DNA of 64,000 nucleotides from positions 868,001 to 932,000 of the forward strand of contig CAWKAA010000007.1 of the NCBI GenBank assembly GCA_963847515.1, in the 5' to 3' direction. Origin of the DNA: QHXW01 sp963847515. Lineage in GTDB: Bacteria > Acidobacteriota > Terriglobia > Bryobacterales > Bryobacteraceae. Shown here in pieces: positions 29,257 to 38,556 of the stretch. Each line of letters opens with the position of its first letter. The stretch's first letter is position 1. Both the position numbers and the translations under genes were made by a program. Below the pieces are notes generated by a model, which saw only the letters and a program-made list of their open reading frames with translations, was not told the origin of the DNA and made no database searches.

Positions 29257-31372
29257 ATGGTAGCAACTTCGAGCATCCGCAGGGCTTCGCGTTCCGAGGC
29301 GCCAGCAGATTACCTGCTGTCGGAAAGATACGAAGCGTTGATCCGGGTATCGCAGGCGATCAGAGCGCACCGCGATCCTAAAGACCTCTTCCGCGCCCTG
29401 GCGACCGAAATGCACCGGGTCGTGCAGTTTGACGGCATCGTAGTTGCCCAATACGACGAATCGTCCAACGAGATCCTGTGGAGCACCTGTGAGGTCTGCA
29501 GCCAGCAAGGCCCCATTTCTCCGCCCGATATTCCTGCCGACGAAACCATCACTAAGTGGGTCTATCAGAGCCAAGAGCCGCTGGTGATTCCTTCGCTCGA
29601 TCGGGAAACGCGATTCCCGCGCATGATCGCTTTTCTCAAGGAGAAAGGGTTTCAATCGATATGCGCTCTTCCCCTGACCACTGTTCACCGCCGCATTGGC
29701 AGTATCGCCGTCGCCAGCAAGCATGGCGACGCCTACTGCGAGCGAAGAGGTGCGTTTTCTCTCGTTGGTTGCCGACCAGGCCGCACTGGCCATTGACGAT
29801 GCCTTGAATTTCGAGGCATCCCAAATCGCACAGACGGCATTGCAGCACAAAAACGATCGCCTGAAGCTGCTTCTTGAAGTGAATAACACCATCGTTTCGA
29901 ATCTGGAGCTGCGCGATCTTCTGAGAGCCATCTCGGCCAGCCTTCGCTCCGTCATGCAGTGCGACGGTGTAGGCGTCGCTCTGCCAGACTGCGAAAGCAA
30001 ACAGTTGCGTGTCTACGCGCTCGATTTCCCAAACAGCAAAGGGCTCGTTCGGGAGGAAATCGTAATTGCGACCGACGAAGACTCGCCCGGCGCCCGCGTA
30101 TTCCGAACGGGCGAGCCGGTCAGCATACTCCGCGCCGAGTCGGATCGCGTCGACCCGCTGGCGGAAGCGGAAGGCGTGCAGTCGTTGTGTCACATCCCGC
30201 TGATCAGCCGGAACCGCATCCTTGGGCTGCTGAGCCTCGCCCGATTGGCGCCCGTTCCTTTTTCGCCACGGGACCTGGAGTTTCTGAGTTTGGTAGCCAA
30301 TCAGGTGGCGATCGCAGTAGAGAACGCGCTCGCCTATCATGAGATCGCCGAATTGAAGGACAGGCTGGCGCAGGAAAAGGTCTACCTGGAAGATGAAATC
30401 CGCAGCGAGTTGAACTTCGACGAGATTGTCGGCCGAAGCTCCGCCCTGCGGAGTGTACTGCAGGAGATCGAGACGGTGGCGCCGACCGATTCTACCGTAC
30501 TGATTTATGGTGAGACCGGAACCGGCAAGGAACTGATCGCGCGCGCTATCCATAATCTGAGCGGCCGCGCCAAGAACTCGTTCGTCAAACTGAATTGCGC
30601 CGCGATCCCCACCGGACTGCTCGAAAGCGAGATGTTCGGGCATGAAAAAGGCGCCTTCACGGGCGCGGTCGCGCAGCGCATCGGACGCTTCGAGCTGGCC
30701 AATCGCGGGACGGTATTTCTGGATGAAATCGGAGAGATCCCGCTGGAACTGCAGCCCAAGCTGCTGCGGGTCTTGCAGGAGCGCGAATTCGAACGCTTGG
30801 GAAGTTCCCGCACGCTCCGCACCGATGCGCGATTGATCGCGGCTACGAATCGCGATCTGGCTGCCATGGTCGAGGAACAGAAGTTTCGCGCCGATCTCTT
30901 CTACCGGCTGAACGTTTTTCCGGTGTACGTTCCTCCGCTGCGGGAGCGCCAGGACGATATCCCGCTTCTGGTCCGGCATTTTGTTCAGCAGTTCGCGCGG
31001 CGCATGAGCAAAGTGGTGGATACCATTCCTACCGAAACCATGAACGCTCTTGTCCGCTACCACTGGCCGGGAAACATCCGCGAACTTCAAAACCTGGTGG
31101 AGCGCGCCGTGATCCTGTCGACCGGCGCAATTTTGAAGGTGCCGCTTAATGACTTACAGGCACTTCCCGCACCAGCCCCCGCCCGGAGAATCGAGACCAT
31201 GGAAGAGGCTGAGCGCCGGCACATCCTGGAGGCGCTGGATGCTTCGGACTGGGTGATCAGCGGGCCGAATGGCGCCGCCACATCGCTAGGCTTGAAGCGG
31301 AGTACGCTGCAGGCTCGCATGGATAAGCTGGGGATTCGCCGGGCTCGTGCGGCGGCGCCTTCCCCGCGATGA
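29257..31372 (+). CDS. Sigma-54-dependent activator with GAF domains, paralogue 2 (frameshifted near 29737)
   Basis: Homologue of the 9792-11858 activator along its whole length. GAF1 reads in one frame up to ICALPLTTVHRRIGSIAVASKHGDAY; the next residues (SEEVRFLSLVADQAALAIDDALNF) are in another frame, matching SPEEVRFLSFVAGQIALAMDHALNF of the intact paralogue. Treating the T at 29737 as an extra base restores a protein of about 705 residues. GAF2, the AAA+ module (GETGTGKE, GAFTGA, VFLDEIGE) and the Fis helix (SLGLKRSTLQARMDKLGI) are intact. The downstream frame alone could still give a 558-residue protein lacking most of GAF1. Its position after the barrel/TPR genes suggests local control. 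Confidence 0.85.
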
Positions 31373-31523
31373 TGCGCTAGGTCTACGACGCTGCCTAGAC
31401 CGAAACAATCGAAGCCGCCATTGACGCCGCGTTCTGGGCGAGTTTTCAGCGTGTGGACGGCTTCCGTGCCGAGAATCTCAGTCGCTTCCTCTCGCCCGAA
31501 AGTGTCACATCGTTCCGGGATCT

Positions 31524-33692
31524 TCAAGCATCGAGCCTTACCATGCCATTCGCGCGGCCCACGCATGTCAGCACGAATCCTTGCGCTCGAGATTCCGGAT
31601 CGAGCCCCTCTTCTGCGTCCATTCGCATATCCCCTTCCAGGAGCTTCGTTTTGCATGTTCCACACTGCCCCTGCCGGCAGGACGAGGGGATGGGGACACC
31701 TTGCTCTTCCGCTGCCTCCAACACTGTCTGGTCGCTGCGGAGCACGCACGTCTTACCTGATCGGACGAACTCGAGTACCGCGCCCGTTTGCGTAATGGAG
31801 TCCTGCCGAAGGACTTTGGGAACACTGCTGCCGAAACTTTCCTGCCTGATTCGTTCCGGCTTCACTCCAAGGCCAGTGAGGATATCGCGGCTGGTCTCCA
31901 TGAACGAAGGCGGGCCGCAGAGAAAGAACTCACGTGATGCGAAGTCCTTGACGGTATCCTCGATGAGTTCACGGGTGACATGCCCGCGCGGACCAGACCA
32001 CTCCGCGTGAGGTTTCGACAGTAGAACATGGTACTGAAAGTTCTTCAGCCTGGATCGCAATTGCTCCAACTCGCTCTCGAATATGATGTCGCTGCTGGTG
32101 CGAACGCAGTACAGCAGGGTTACATTTGTCTCGAGGCAGAGGTCGTCCATATAGCGAAGCATCGCCATCATAGGTGTAATCCCGCTTCCAGCCGCAACCA
32201 GAACAACGCTCCGGTGCTTGCTCTCGTCGAAGCAGAATTGGCCAAAGGGGCCGGTGGCTTCGACCGTCATTCCAACCGGCGCCCGGTCGTTCAGAAATAG
32301 CGAAGCGCACCCCTGGCTTACACGTTTTGGCGTAATCTCGACGTAACCCGATCGGACAGGCGAGGAACAGATCGAATAGGACCGGATCACTTTTTTCCCG
32401 TCGAACAGGAAAGAAAAAGTAAGAAATTGGCCGGGGCGCGCGCTGAGCTTCCGGTCATTGGGGACAATGAATCGCAGGGTCTTTGAATCCGAAGTTTGCG
32501 CTGTGATGCTGGCCAACCTCAGGATCAGCGGCCCACTTAAGGATGGAGCCGCGACGCGGACAGCTCCTACCGATCCTTGCGGCGCTCCTGCAGTTCTGTC
32601 TGATTTCGCATTCGCAACCGCCGCTCTAGCGGGTCGCCGGATGATAAGGGTGAGCATGCCTAAACACACGACAGAGATGAAGCCGATCATCTTGCTGTCA
32701 TATCCACCGCGCGTTTTAATTTGATCCGGCGCAGATGAGGCTGTTTTCGCCACGAAGCTCCGGCCGATAGATAAAGCGGCGATGGACTGAGCTTTCCTCT
32801 GATTGACAGCATCAGGCGTTTGAGCAGCTGAAAGATAAGCAATGATCTGTTGCTCTTCGCCCGGCTGCAATGCTCCCGCGCTGCCAGCAGCATAACCGGC
32901 CATGCGAGTGACCGTGGCAGTCCACTCCTCTGGCGATTGTACAGCCTTATAGACACGATCCAAGTTGTGGCAACGCGCGCACCGCTGGTCCACGAGCGCT
33001 CTTGCGACTTCTAGGCCCGCTGATCCTACTGTCCCCCGCGGCGCCATCTGAGAGGCCAGGTATGAAACGATAATTCGGGAATCTGCTTCTGATATTCCTG
33101 AATCAGGCAGCGCGCGCATGCGGTTCACGGTCGCCAGCCAACCCCGGACGTCTTTGCGAGCTCCAACAATGCGGTCCAGGTTGTGGCACTTGGAGCAGCG
33201 CTTCTCCATCGTTGTGGACGCCATATTGATATCAATGGCAGCCGACGGCAGGTCGATGGCCGCAAGCGAGACGGTTTGCATCCTGGCATGATGAGCGAGA
33301 GATGGACCCGCGGTAATGCCGATAAGAACGAACGACAGAACGAAAATCACCAGTCCGATCGGCATCAGAACAGAGTAGTAACTCTTGTAATAACGAGCGA
33401 CCAGAACTTTGACGAACAGAAGAGGGCTTAGGACCATCGCCAAGGTCAAGTGAATTATGGTGCCTGGCGAAGCTGCACCCCCCACATCCCCCAGCCGGGA
33501 GACCATGAAATAGCCCATCACACAGAACAGCGAGATGAAGAGATATCCTCCGATTCGGTGGGCAGCGATTAACCGGACGCTTGCTTTTACTTCTCTGACC
33601 CGGGCGGACGCCTGCAAGATAAGCCAGACATTAATGGCCCCTATGAGAACGAATGTAATGCCTAGCCAGACGCTAGTTGAACTATTGAGCAT
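31524..33692 (-). CDS. Membrane dihaem cytochrome / ferredoxin-reductase / 2Fe-2S fusion protein
   Basis: A 722-residue multidomain redox protein. Residues 1-135 hold four hydrophobic segments with conserved His residues (LIAAHRIGGYLF, IIHLTLAMVL), possibly a b-haem membrane unit. Two c-type haem domains follow, each with C-x-x-CHNLDR and a later W-x-x-V-x-RM segment (CSKCH about 170, CARCH about 240), as in quinohaemoprotein or reaction-centre c-551-like cytochromes. After another TM (about 335) come FAD-binding (RSYSICSSP) and NAD-binding (LVAAGSGITPMMAMLRYM, CGPPSFM) ferredoxin-reductase domains, then a plant-type 2Fe-2S domain (CRQGQCGTC with a later Cys). The fusion could pass electrons between NAD(P)H and a periplasmic acceptor. 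It is last in an operon with cytochrome genes. Confidence 0.85.
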   Translation of the reverse strand: MLNSSTSVWLGITFVLIGAINVWLILQASARVREVKASVRLIAAHRIGGYLFISLFCVMGYFMVSRLGDVGGAASPGTIIHLTLAMVLSPLLFVKVLVARYYKSYYSVLMPIGLVIFVLSFVLIGITAGPSLAHHARMQTVSLAAIDLPSAAIDINMASTTMEKRCSKCHNLDRIVGARKDVRGWLATVNRMRALPDSGISEADSRIIVSYLASQMAPRGTVGSAGLEVARALVDQRCARCHNLDRVYKAVQSPEEWTATVTRMAGYAAGSAGALQPGEEQQIIAYLSAAQTPDAVNQRKAQSIAALSIGRSFVAKTASSAPDQIKTRGGYDSKMIGFISVVCLGMLTLIIRRPARAAVANAKSDRTAGAPQGSVGAVRVAAPSLSGPLILRLASITAQTSDSKTLRFIVPNDRKLSARPGQFLTFSFLFDGKKVIRSYSICSSPVRSGYVEITPKRVSQGCASLFLNDRAPVGMTVEATGPFGQFCFDESKHRSVVLVAAGSGITPMMAMLRYMDDLCLETNVTLLYCVRTSSDIIFESELEQLRSRLKNFQYHVLLSKPHAEWSGPRGHVTRELIEDTVKDFASREFFLCGPPSFMETSRDILTGLGVKPERIRQESFGSSVPKVLRQDSITQTGAVLEFVRSGKTCVLRSDQTVLEAAEEQGVPIPSSCRQGQCGTCKTKLLEGDMRMDAEEGLDPESRAQGFVLTCVGRANGMVRLDA

Positions 33693-33815
33693 TGTTTGGA
33701 CTATGGGTTCATCTCCGTTATTCCTGGCCTTTCTGAGGCCGTCTCTCGTCCAAGGGTTTCAACATGGGCCGGTAAGACCGGAATCACTCGCGAATCAGAT
33801 TGCTGCGCTGGCAAG

Positions 33816-34235
33816 CTAGGGAGTTGACAGGCTCTTTAGGTACGAGATGATAGCCGCACGCTCCTCTTGCTTGGGAACGCGAAACGCCATATCGTTATCC
33901 GGCACGACGGACTCTGTATCAGTCAGCCACTTGTCCAGTTTGGCTTCGTCCCACGTGTGTTTTGCGTTTTTGAGCGCTTCCGAATATTTGAAGGTTTTGA
34001 TCGTACCGGCCATTCTTCCCACCACGCCCCTAAGGCGGGGACCTTCATGATCGGCGTCTAGGGCATGGCACCCGCCGCAACGCTTCTGGAAGAGGGCCTG
34101 CCCGTCTTGCCCGCCCTCCCCGTTGGCTTGGGAAGGCAGCAACGCCGCAGACGCGATAAGCGCCAGGACAGCAAGCGCAAGGCTCGCGCCGGGTTGCGCG
34201 GGTCGACTCGTGTTGATAACTCGTTCTCTGATCAT
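33816..34235 (-). CDS. Class I c-type cytochrome
   Basis: 139 residues. Signal peptide ends near residue 37 (LALAVLALIASAALLPSQANG). Mature domain: ALFQKRCGGCHALDADHEGPRLRGVVGR, the classical cytochrome c2/c550 haem site, and VVPDNDMAFRVPKQEERAAIISYLKSL, in which the Met is the likely axial ligand. It is a periplasmic electron carrier. Its start overlaps the haem-binding-domain gene by 4 bases (34232-34235), so the two are coupled, and it is probably the partner of the fusion oxidoreductase downstream. Confidence 0.92.
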   Translation of the reverse strand: MIRERVINTSRPAQPGASLALAVLALIASAALLPSQANGEGGQDGQALFQKRCGGCHALDADHEGPRLRGVVGRMAGTIKTFKYSEALKNAKHTWDEAKLDKWLTDTESVVPDNDMAFRVPKQEERAAIISYLKSLSTP

Positions 34236-34729
34236 TTTTCACTCTTTGTTTGCTGACCTTCGGCTCTTAAGCGCTTGCGTTCCGATCTGGCCCAGTCGTA
34301 TAGAGAGTCCTGTTCCTCCGTTAGGAGTTTGGAATCGCCATGGATCGCTGTGTACCGGGTGGGCGGCATTTCCCCACTGCGAGCTTTCGCGGCCAATCTG
34401 GAAAGAAGATCCGACTTCTCCTGGTTGCTGTAATTGTTCCAGCGCGAGAGATTCATATGTTCGCGAGCTTCCAAGACATCGCGTTCCAACAGCCAGGAAA
34501 CGGGCGCAACGCGAGAGTAAAACGGCCACTCAACTGTCTCCGAATGACAGTTGCCACACTTGTGCTCCACAAGTTTTCGCAACGGCTCTGGAACCTGCGC
34601 TCCGGCGAGCAACTGGCCAGCAGAGGCGTTGACCTGTCGGGGGTCCCCAAACGGGTGCATAAACGACAGCGCGATCGCGAAGATCGCAGCACACACTCCG
34701 GCCAATAGAATTCTTACGACTTTAGTCAT
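34232..34729 (-). CDS. Haem-binding domain protein (Haem_bd family)
   Basis: 165 residues. An N-terminal signal or anchor (VRILLAGVCAAIFAIALSFM) is followed by LVEHKCGNCHSETVEWPFYSRVAPVSWLLERDVLEAREHMNLSRWNNY, the signature of the Haem_bd family with a single CxxCH. Later EMPPTRYTAIHGDSKLL supplies a conserved Met-Pro-Pro. It is first in a three-gene redox operon: haem-binding protein, cytochrome c, then the dihaem/ferredoxin-reductase fusion. The protein is membrane-anchored or periplasmic and likely transfers electrons; its partners are inferred from the operon. Confidence 0.9.
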   Translation of the reverse strand: MTKVVRILLAGVCAAIFAIALSFMHPFGDPRQVNASAGQLLAGAQVPEPLRKLVEHKCGNCHSETVEWPFYSRVAPVSWLLERDVLEAREHMNLSRWNNYSNQEKSDLLSRLAAKARSGEMPPTRYTAIHGDSKLLTEEQDSLYDWARSERKRLRAEGQQTKSEK

Positions 34730-35377
34730 ATTAGAAGCTGCTACTTGGAGCCTTCGAAGGTCTCATCCACCATCTCGCGAGAATGGATGCCCAGTTCGCG
34801 CTCGCCTGGAATACACAAGATGACTTTGACATTTTAAGCATGTAACACGCCGTACATATCTTCGAATTTCTGAAATGCCCTTGCTGCTATGTGATACTGT
34901 CTCAGTCACCGGAATATTCCCGCTGCTCAGGACACTCTACAGAGCATGCCTGTGCGGGCGGTCCCAGCTCAGGGTTCGGTCCAACGTCAAATAGCTGCCC
35001 GCTTGGTTCGCCGCATTCTGGCGTGACCTATTCCCAAGTTGAATCAAATGCGCAGACGACCGTAAGCACGGTCACCGAAGATTCTTTCGCAAAAGATTTA
35101 CCTTATTCGCACAACTATTTGTGTCGTGCGGCGAGGGAATTCAACACCGCATTTTCCGACTGTTCCAGGTCGGGGGGCCGAAGGACTGTTTTAGGTTTGG
35201 GTCGCTTCGCCGTCGTTTTCCGACGCGCCATACTGCCGGCCTCCTAAGCCGTGGTGTTCAGTATGGAGGTCAATCTGGCTATGCAGATTACGAGAACCCC
35301 GTTTGGAGGCCGCGCGGACGACTGAATAGCTCGGTCCGAGTCAAAGTAGAGGCGACCACTCGCGACAATGACGTGCC
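34730..35377. other. 648-base stretch with no convincing gene
   Basis: It separates the divergently read redox operon promoter from the end of the ABC permease gene. Open frames on the plus strand (34891-35247, 35121-35591) have compositions unlike their neighbours and no motif, and the longer one runs into the permease gene antisense. I see no RNA gene or repeat. Confidence 0.5.
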
Positions 35378-37813
35378 TCACTCGTATCTCAACGCCACCA
35401 TCGGATCGACCCGTGCCGCCCGGCGAACCGGTACCCAGCAGGCGAGTAGCGCGACTCCGATGAACAGTACTCCAGCAACGATCAACGTAGCGGGATCGCC
35501 GGGCTGCACCTCGAATAGGAACGACCTAAGCACACGCGACAAAACAATCGCCAGTGCAACTCCCGCGAGCACACCGGCGGCAATCAATTGAAACCCTTCG
35601 CCGAAGATCAGCTTCCGAATGTCCTTTTGCTCAGCGCCAAGGGCGCTGCGAATCGCCAGCTCCCGTCTCCGGGAAGCGACCGACAGTGAAAGAACACCGT
35701 AAACTCCCACGAGTGTCAGGACGCTTGCCACCAGCGAAAACCCGATCAGCAACTGCATCGCGAAGGTGCGGGAGGCCAGCGAATCATCGCGAATCTGCTC
35801 CAGGGTCTTCACGTTCTCGATAGCGGCCGTTGGATCGACGGCGTGCAGCTCGCGCTCCACCGCAACCACCACGGCGCGTGGATCTGCCGACGTTCGCACT
35901 ACTAAATGCTTCGAAAACGCATTCGCCTGCCATAGGGGAAGATAAATCTCCGGCGCCGACTTTTGTGTGAGGTCATCGGTGCGGCTGTTGGAGATTTCGC
36001 CGATGATTTCCGTGCCAGGCTTATTCCGGCCGTTCATCCAGAACTTCCGCCCGATCGGATCCTCATGCGAAAAGTAACGGTCTGCGAACTCCTGGTTCAC
36101 GATCGCTACTTGCGGCGATTTATCGTCGTCGGTCGAGCGCAATTCCCGTCCCGCAATCAACGCCACTCCTATCAATTTGAAATAATCGGGCGTGACTGCG
36201 CGCAGGGGCAGAGCGGTCTTGTCGCTCTCCTTCAACGCCGGAGGCTGTCCTTCGATTTCCAAAGTCGCCGGCCAATTGTTGCCTGTCAACGGGACTCCCC
36301 ACGCAAACGCAGCGTACTGTACACCCGGAAGTGCCGCAACTCGGTCCAAAGCCTGCCGATGAAAACTACCCCAGGTCGACCTGCCCTGCACTTCTGTGAC
36401 GCTCATGGTCAAAATGTGTTCACTGTTGTAGCCTGACGGGACCTTCGCGATATTCGCCATCGTGCGAATCAACAGCCCGGCGCCTACCAGCAGCGCTAGC
36501 GTCAGTGCCGTCTGCACCATGGTGACTCCGCGCAGTAACCGCCGCTCGCCGATTCCTGCCGTCCCTTTCGGCCCGGCATCCTTTAATACCGCCATCGGAT
36601 CCAACCGGAAGGCCCGCAACGCTGGCAAAGCTCCAGCAAAGACCGAAGCGAGCACCGCGGCGCCCAATCCCCACCCCAGCAATGTCCACCCAGCCGTCAC
36701 GCCATCAAGCCGCGGAACGGCATGTCCGGCAATTAACTTGAATAAACGCACAACGCCGAAGGCCAGCCCCACTCCAAGTGCTCCGCCCATCAAGGCCAGC
36801 AATAGACTTTCGGTGGAGACCTGTCGCAAAAGAGCGATGCGTCCCATCCCTAGTGCGCTACGCACCGCGTATTCCTGCTGGCGTTGCAGTCCGCGCACCA
36901 GCAGCAGCCCTGCCGCGTTGCCGCAGCCAATCAACAAAACCAGCGTTGCCGCTCCCAGCAATGGAAGCAAAATCCTGCGGCCATCTTGATTCATTTCTTC
37001 CGCCACGGATTCGAGTTGCGGCACAAACCCTTCGAAATCCTTCTCCGACTGTGCCTCGCGCGCGGCAAGGAGGGCCAGTTCCTGTTGTCCCTGCCGTTGC
37101 GTTGTTCTATCCCTTAGTCGCGCCACCAGATTCCAATATGGGTCCTTCAGATTTTTCGGGTCCGGCGCTGCCGGTATCCAAAAATCCACCGTCGCGTTGA
37201 CGTCGTAATTCGGCTCCTTCGCCGCCCCTGGCGAAGGCAGAAAGCGCACTCCTGGCTGCATCACCCCGACCACTGTAGGCGGCACGTCCCACCGGCTGAT
37301 GCGCACAGTTTTGCCGATAATTTGTGGATCGCCATTGAACGTGCGCTGCCAAAACTCGTACCCCAGGAGAACCACCCTCACCGGCCCTCGTCCAAAATCT
37401 GACGGCTCGAAGCCCCGCCCCACAACTGCCTTTAGTCCCATCACGGGCAAATAGTCGTCCGTAACCCACATGCCCTGCATCGATTGGCTGCCATCAGTGC
37501 GGATCAGAAAATTGAAGGTCCAGTCGTAAGCGGCAATTCCTTGAAAGGATTTCGCTTGCTTTTGCCATTCCATCCATTGCTGAGCTGGCCAGCCGCGCGG
37601 ACTGTCCATTCTTTGACCGTCAGTTCGGGCGGTTGTGACGAGCACCAGTTCCTGTGGCCGCTGGTAAGGCGGCGGGGTGAGAAGCACCCCTTGAATCAAG
37701 CTCAACACAGCCGAGGTCGCTCCAATTCCCAACGCCAAGGTCAGCATCGCAATCAAGCTAAAGCTTGGTTGTTTTAGCAGAATCCGAAGTCCGAATCGCA
37801 CGTCTCGCAGCAT
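35378..37813 (-). CDS. ADOP-type ABC transporter permease (MacB/FtsX family)
   Basis: 811 residues. Family-specific N-terminus MLRDVRFGLRILLKQPSFSLIAMLTLALGIGATSAVLSLIQGVLL with TM1, then a MacB periplasmic core domain (to about residue 250), an FtsX-like TM block (LIGCGNAAGLLLVRGLQRQQEYAVRSALGMGR), a second periplasmic core and a second FtsX block (LVGVYGVLSLSVASRRRELAIRSALGA), ending in VPVRRAARVDPMVALRYE. This duplicated arrangement is the acidobacterial ADOP permease. It acts as a membrane component driving periplasmic lipoprotein or lipid movement, or drug efflux, with an ABC ATPase encoded elsewhere. The PadR-type regulator that often precedes such genes is not seen within the 740 bases upstream. 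Confidence 0.93.
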   Translation of the reverse strand: MLRDVRFGLRILLKQPSFSLIAMLTLALGIGATSAVLSLIQGVLLTPPPYQRPQELVLVTTARTDGQRMDSPRGWPAQQWMEWQKQAKSFQGIAAYDWTFNFLIRTDGSQSMQGMWVTDDYLPVMGLKAVVGRGFEPSDFGRGPVRVVLLGYEFWQRTFNGDPQIIGKTVRISRWDVPPTVVGVMQPGVRFLPSPGAAKEPNYDVNATVDFWIPAAPDPKNLKDPYWNLVARLRDRTTQRQGQQELALLAAREAQSEKDFEGFVPQLESVAEEMNQDGRRILLPLLGAATLVLLIGCGNAAGLLLVRGLQRQQEYAVRSALGMGRIALLRQVSTESLLLALMGGALGVGLAFGVVRLFKLIAGHAVPRLDGVTAGWTLLGWGLGAAVLASVFAGALPALRAFRLDPMAVLKDAGPKGTAGIGERRLLRGVTMVQTALTLALLVGAGLLIRTMANIAKVPSGYNSEHILTMSVTEVQGRSTWGSFHRQALDRVAALPGVQYAAFAWGVPLTGNNWPATLEIEGQPPALKESDKTALPLRAVTPDYFKLIGVALIAGRELRSTDDDKSPQVAIVNQEFADRYFSHEDPIGRKFWMNGRNKPGTEIIGEISNSRTDDLTQKSAPEIYLPLWQANAFSKHLVVRTSADPRAVVVAVERELHAVDPTAAIENVKTLEQIRDDSLASRTFAMQLLIGFSLVASVLTLVGVYGVLSLSVASRRRELAIRSALGAEQKDIRKLIFGEGFQLIAAGVLAGVALAIVLSRVLRSFLFEVQPGDPATLIVAGVLFIGVALLACWVPVRRAARVDPMVALRYE

Positions 37814-38556
37814 GTCTTCACCCCTCAGAGAATAGCCTTTTTAAGCCGCTCTTGGAGTCTGGCGAACTCTTGCTAGAAGAACGTCGCAGTGGCTCGCCCA
37901 GTTCCACAGTTTCTCGCGGATTTGACGAGTGGGTTGAACCGAGGGTTAGCAGCGCCGGGAAAAGTAAATCAGTGCCTGGTAAGTCCGGTTCCCGCGGTCG
38001 CTAGACGGTGCCGCACATCTCCTCGATCCCCGTTTCCGAACCATTGGCCGCACTTGTCAGACGGCGACTGCTCAGCAATTGCATTGTCTCCGATTGCCGA
38101 GAGGCTCAGCTAGCGGAGCGCACTCCGGGTGACAGAGATTCCTCAACTTCGCCTGTGCCGCCCTCGGGACTTTCGCTGCGGAAGGTGTTGAATCGCAGCC
38201 GAATCATTACAACTGTAAACAGCATCCGCTGGTCTTCAGACCGGAGCCACCGGACGTTATGCAGCAACATCTGTCCGGTAGCGGACGAATCATCTCAAGA
38301 CCGGACACTTCAACGCTGGAAGGCCCGCGCATTTTCAAGCATTTGCATTGGCGCCTCGTGTGCCTTATGGACTCGCGTCCTACTTTGCGAAATCGGTCAA
38401 GCAGTCTGTCGCCCTCTGGTTTCCCGAGCCGTGACGGCGATTTGAGTGATCCCTGTCGCTCGCGGCGATGCCGGGCCAGCGGATCTATCGGGCAACGGGA
38501 GGCAGGTTCAGCTTTCAATCCGATGTTTGAACCCGAATACGCCAGGGAGGAATTCA
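37814..38556. other. 743-base intergenic stretch
   Basis: It lies between the ABC permease start and the secreted-protein gene at 38557. Frames such as 38207-38632 on the minus strand and 38008-38445 on the plus strand have no domain features and mirror each other. A PadR regulator or remnant was sought and not found. AGGGAGG just before 38557 is the ribosome-binding site of the next gene. Confidence 0.5.

Noticed and set aside
29636..31090. 484-codon minus-strand frame
   Set aside because: Antisense shadow of the second sigma-54 activator.
34891..35591. Plus-strand frames between the redox operon and the ABC permease
   Set aside because: No motif and no ribosome-binding site; the longer one ends inside the permease gene antisense.
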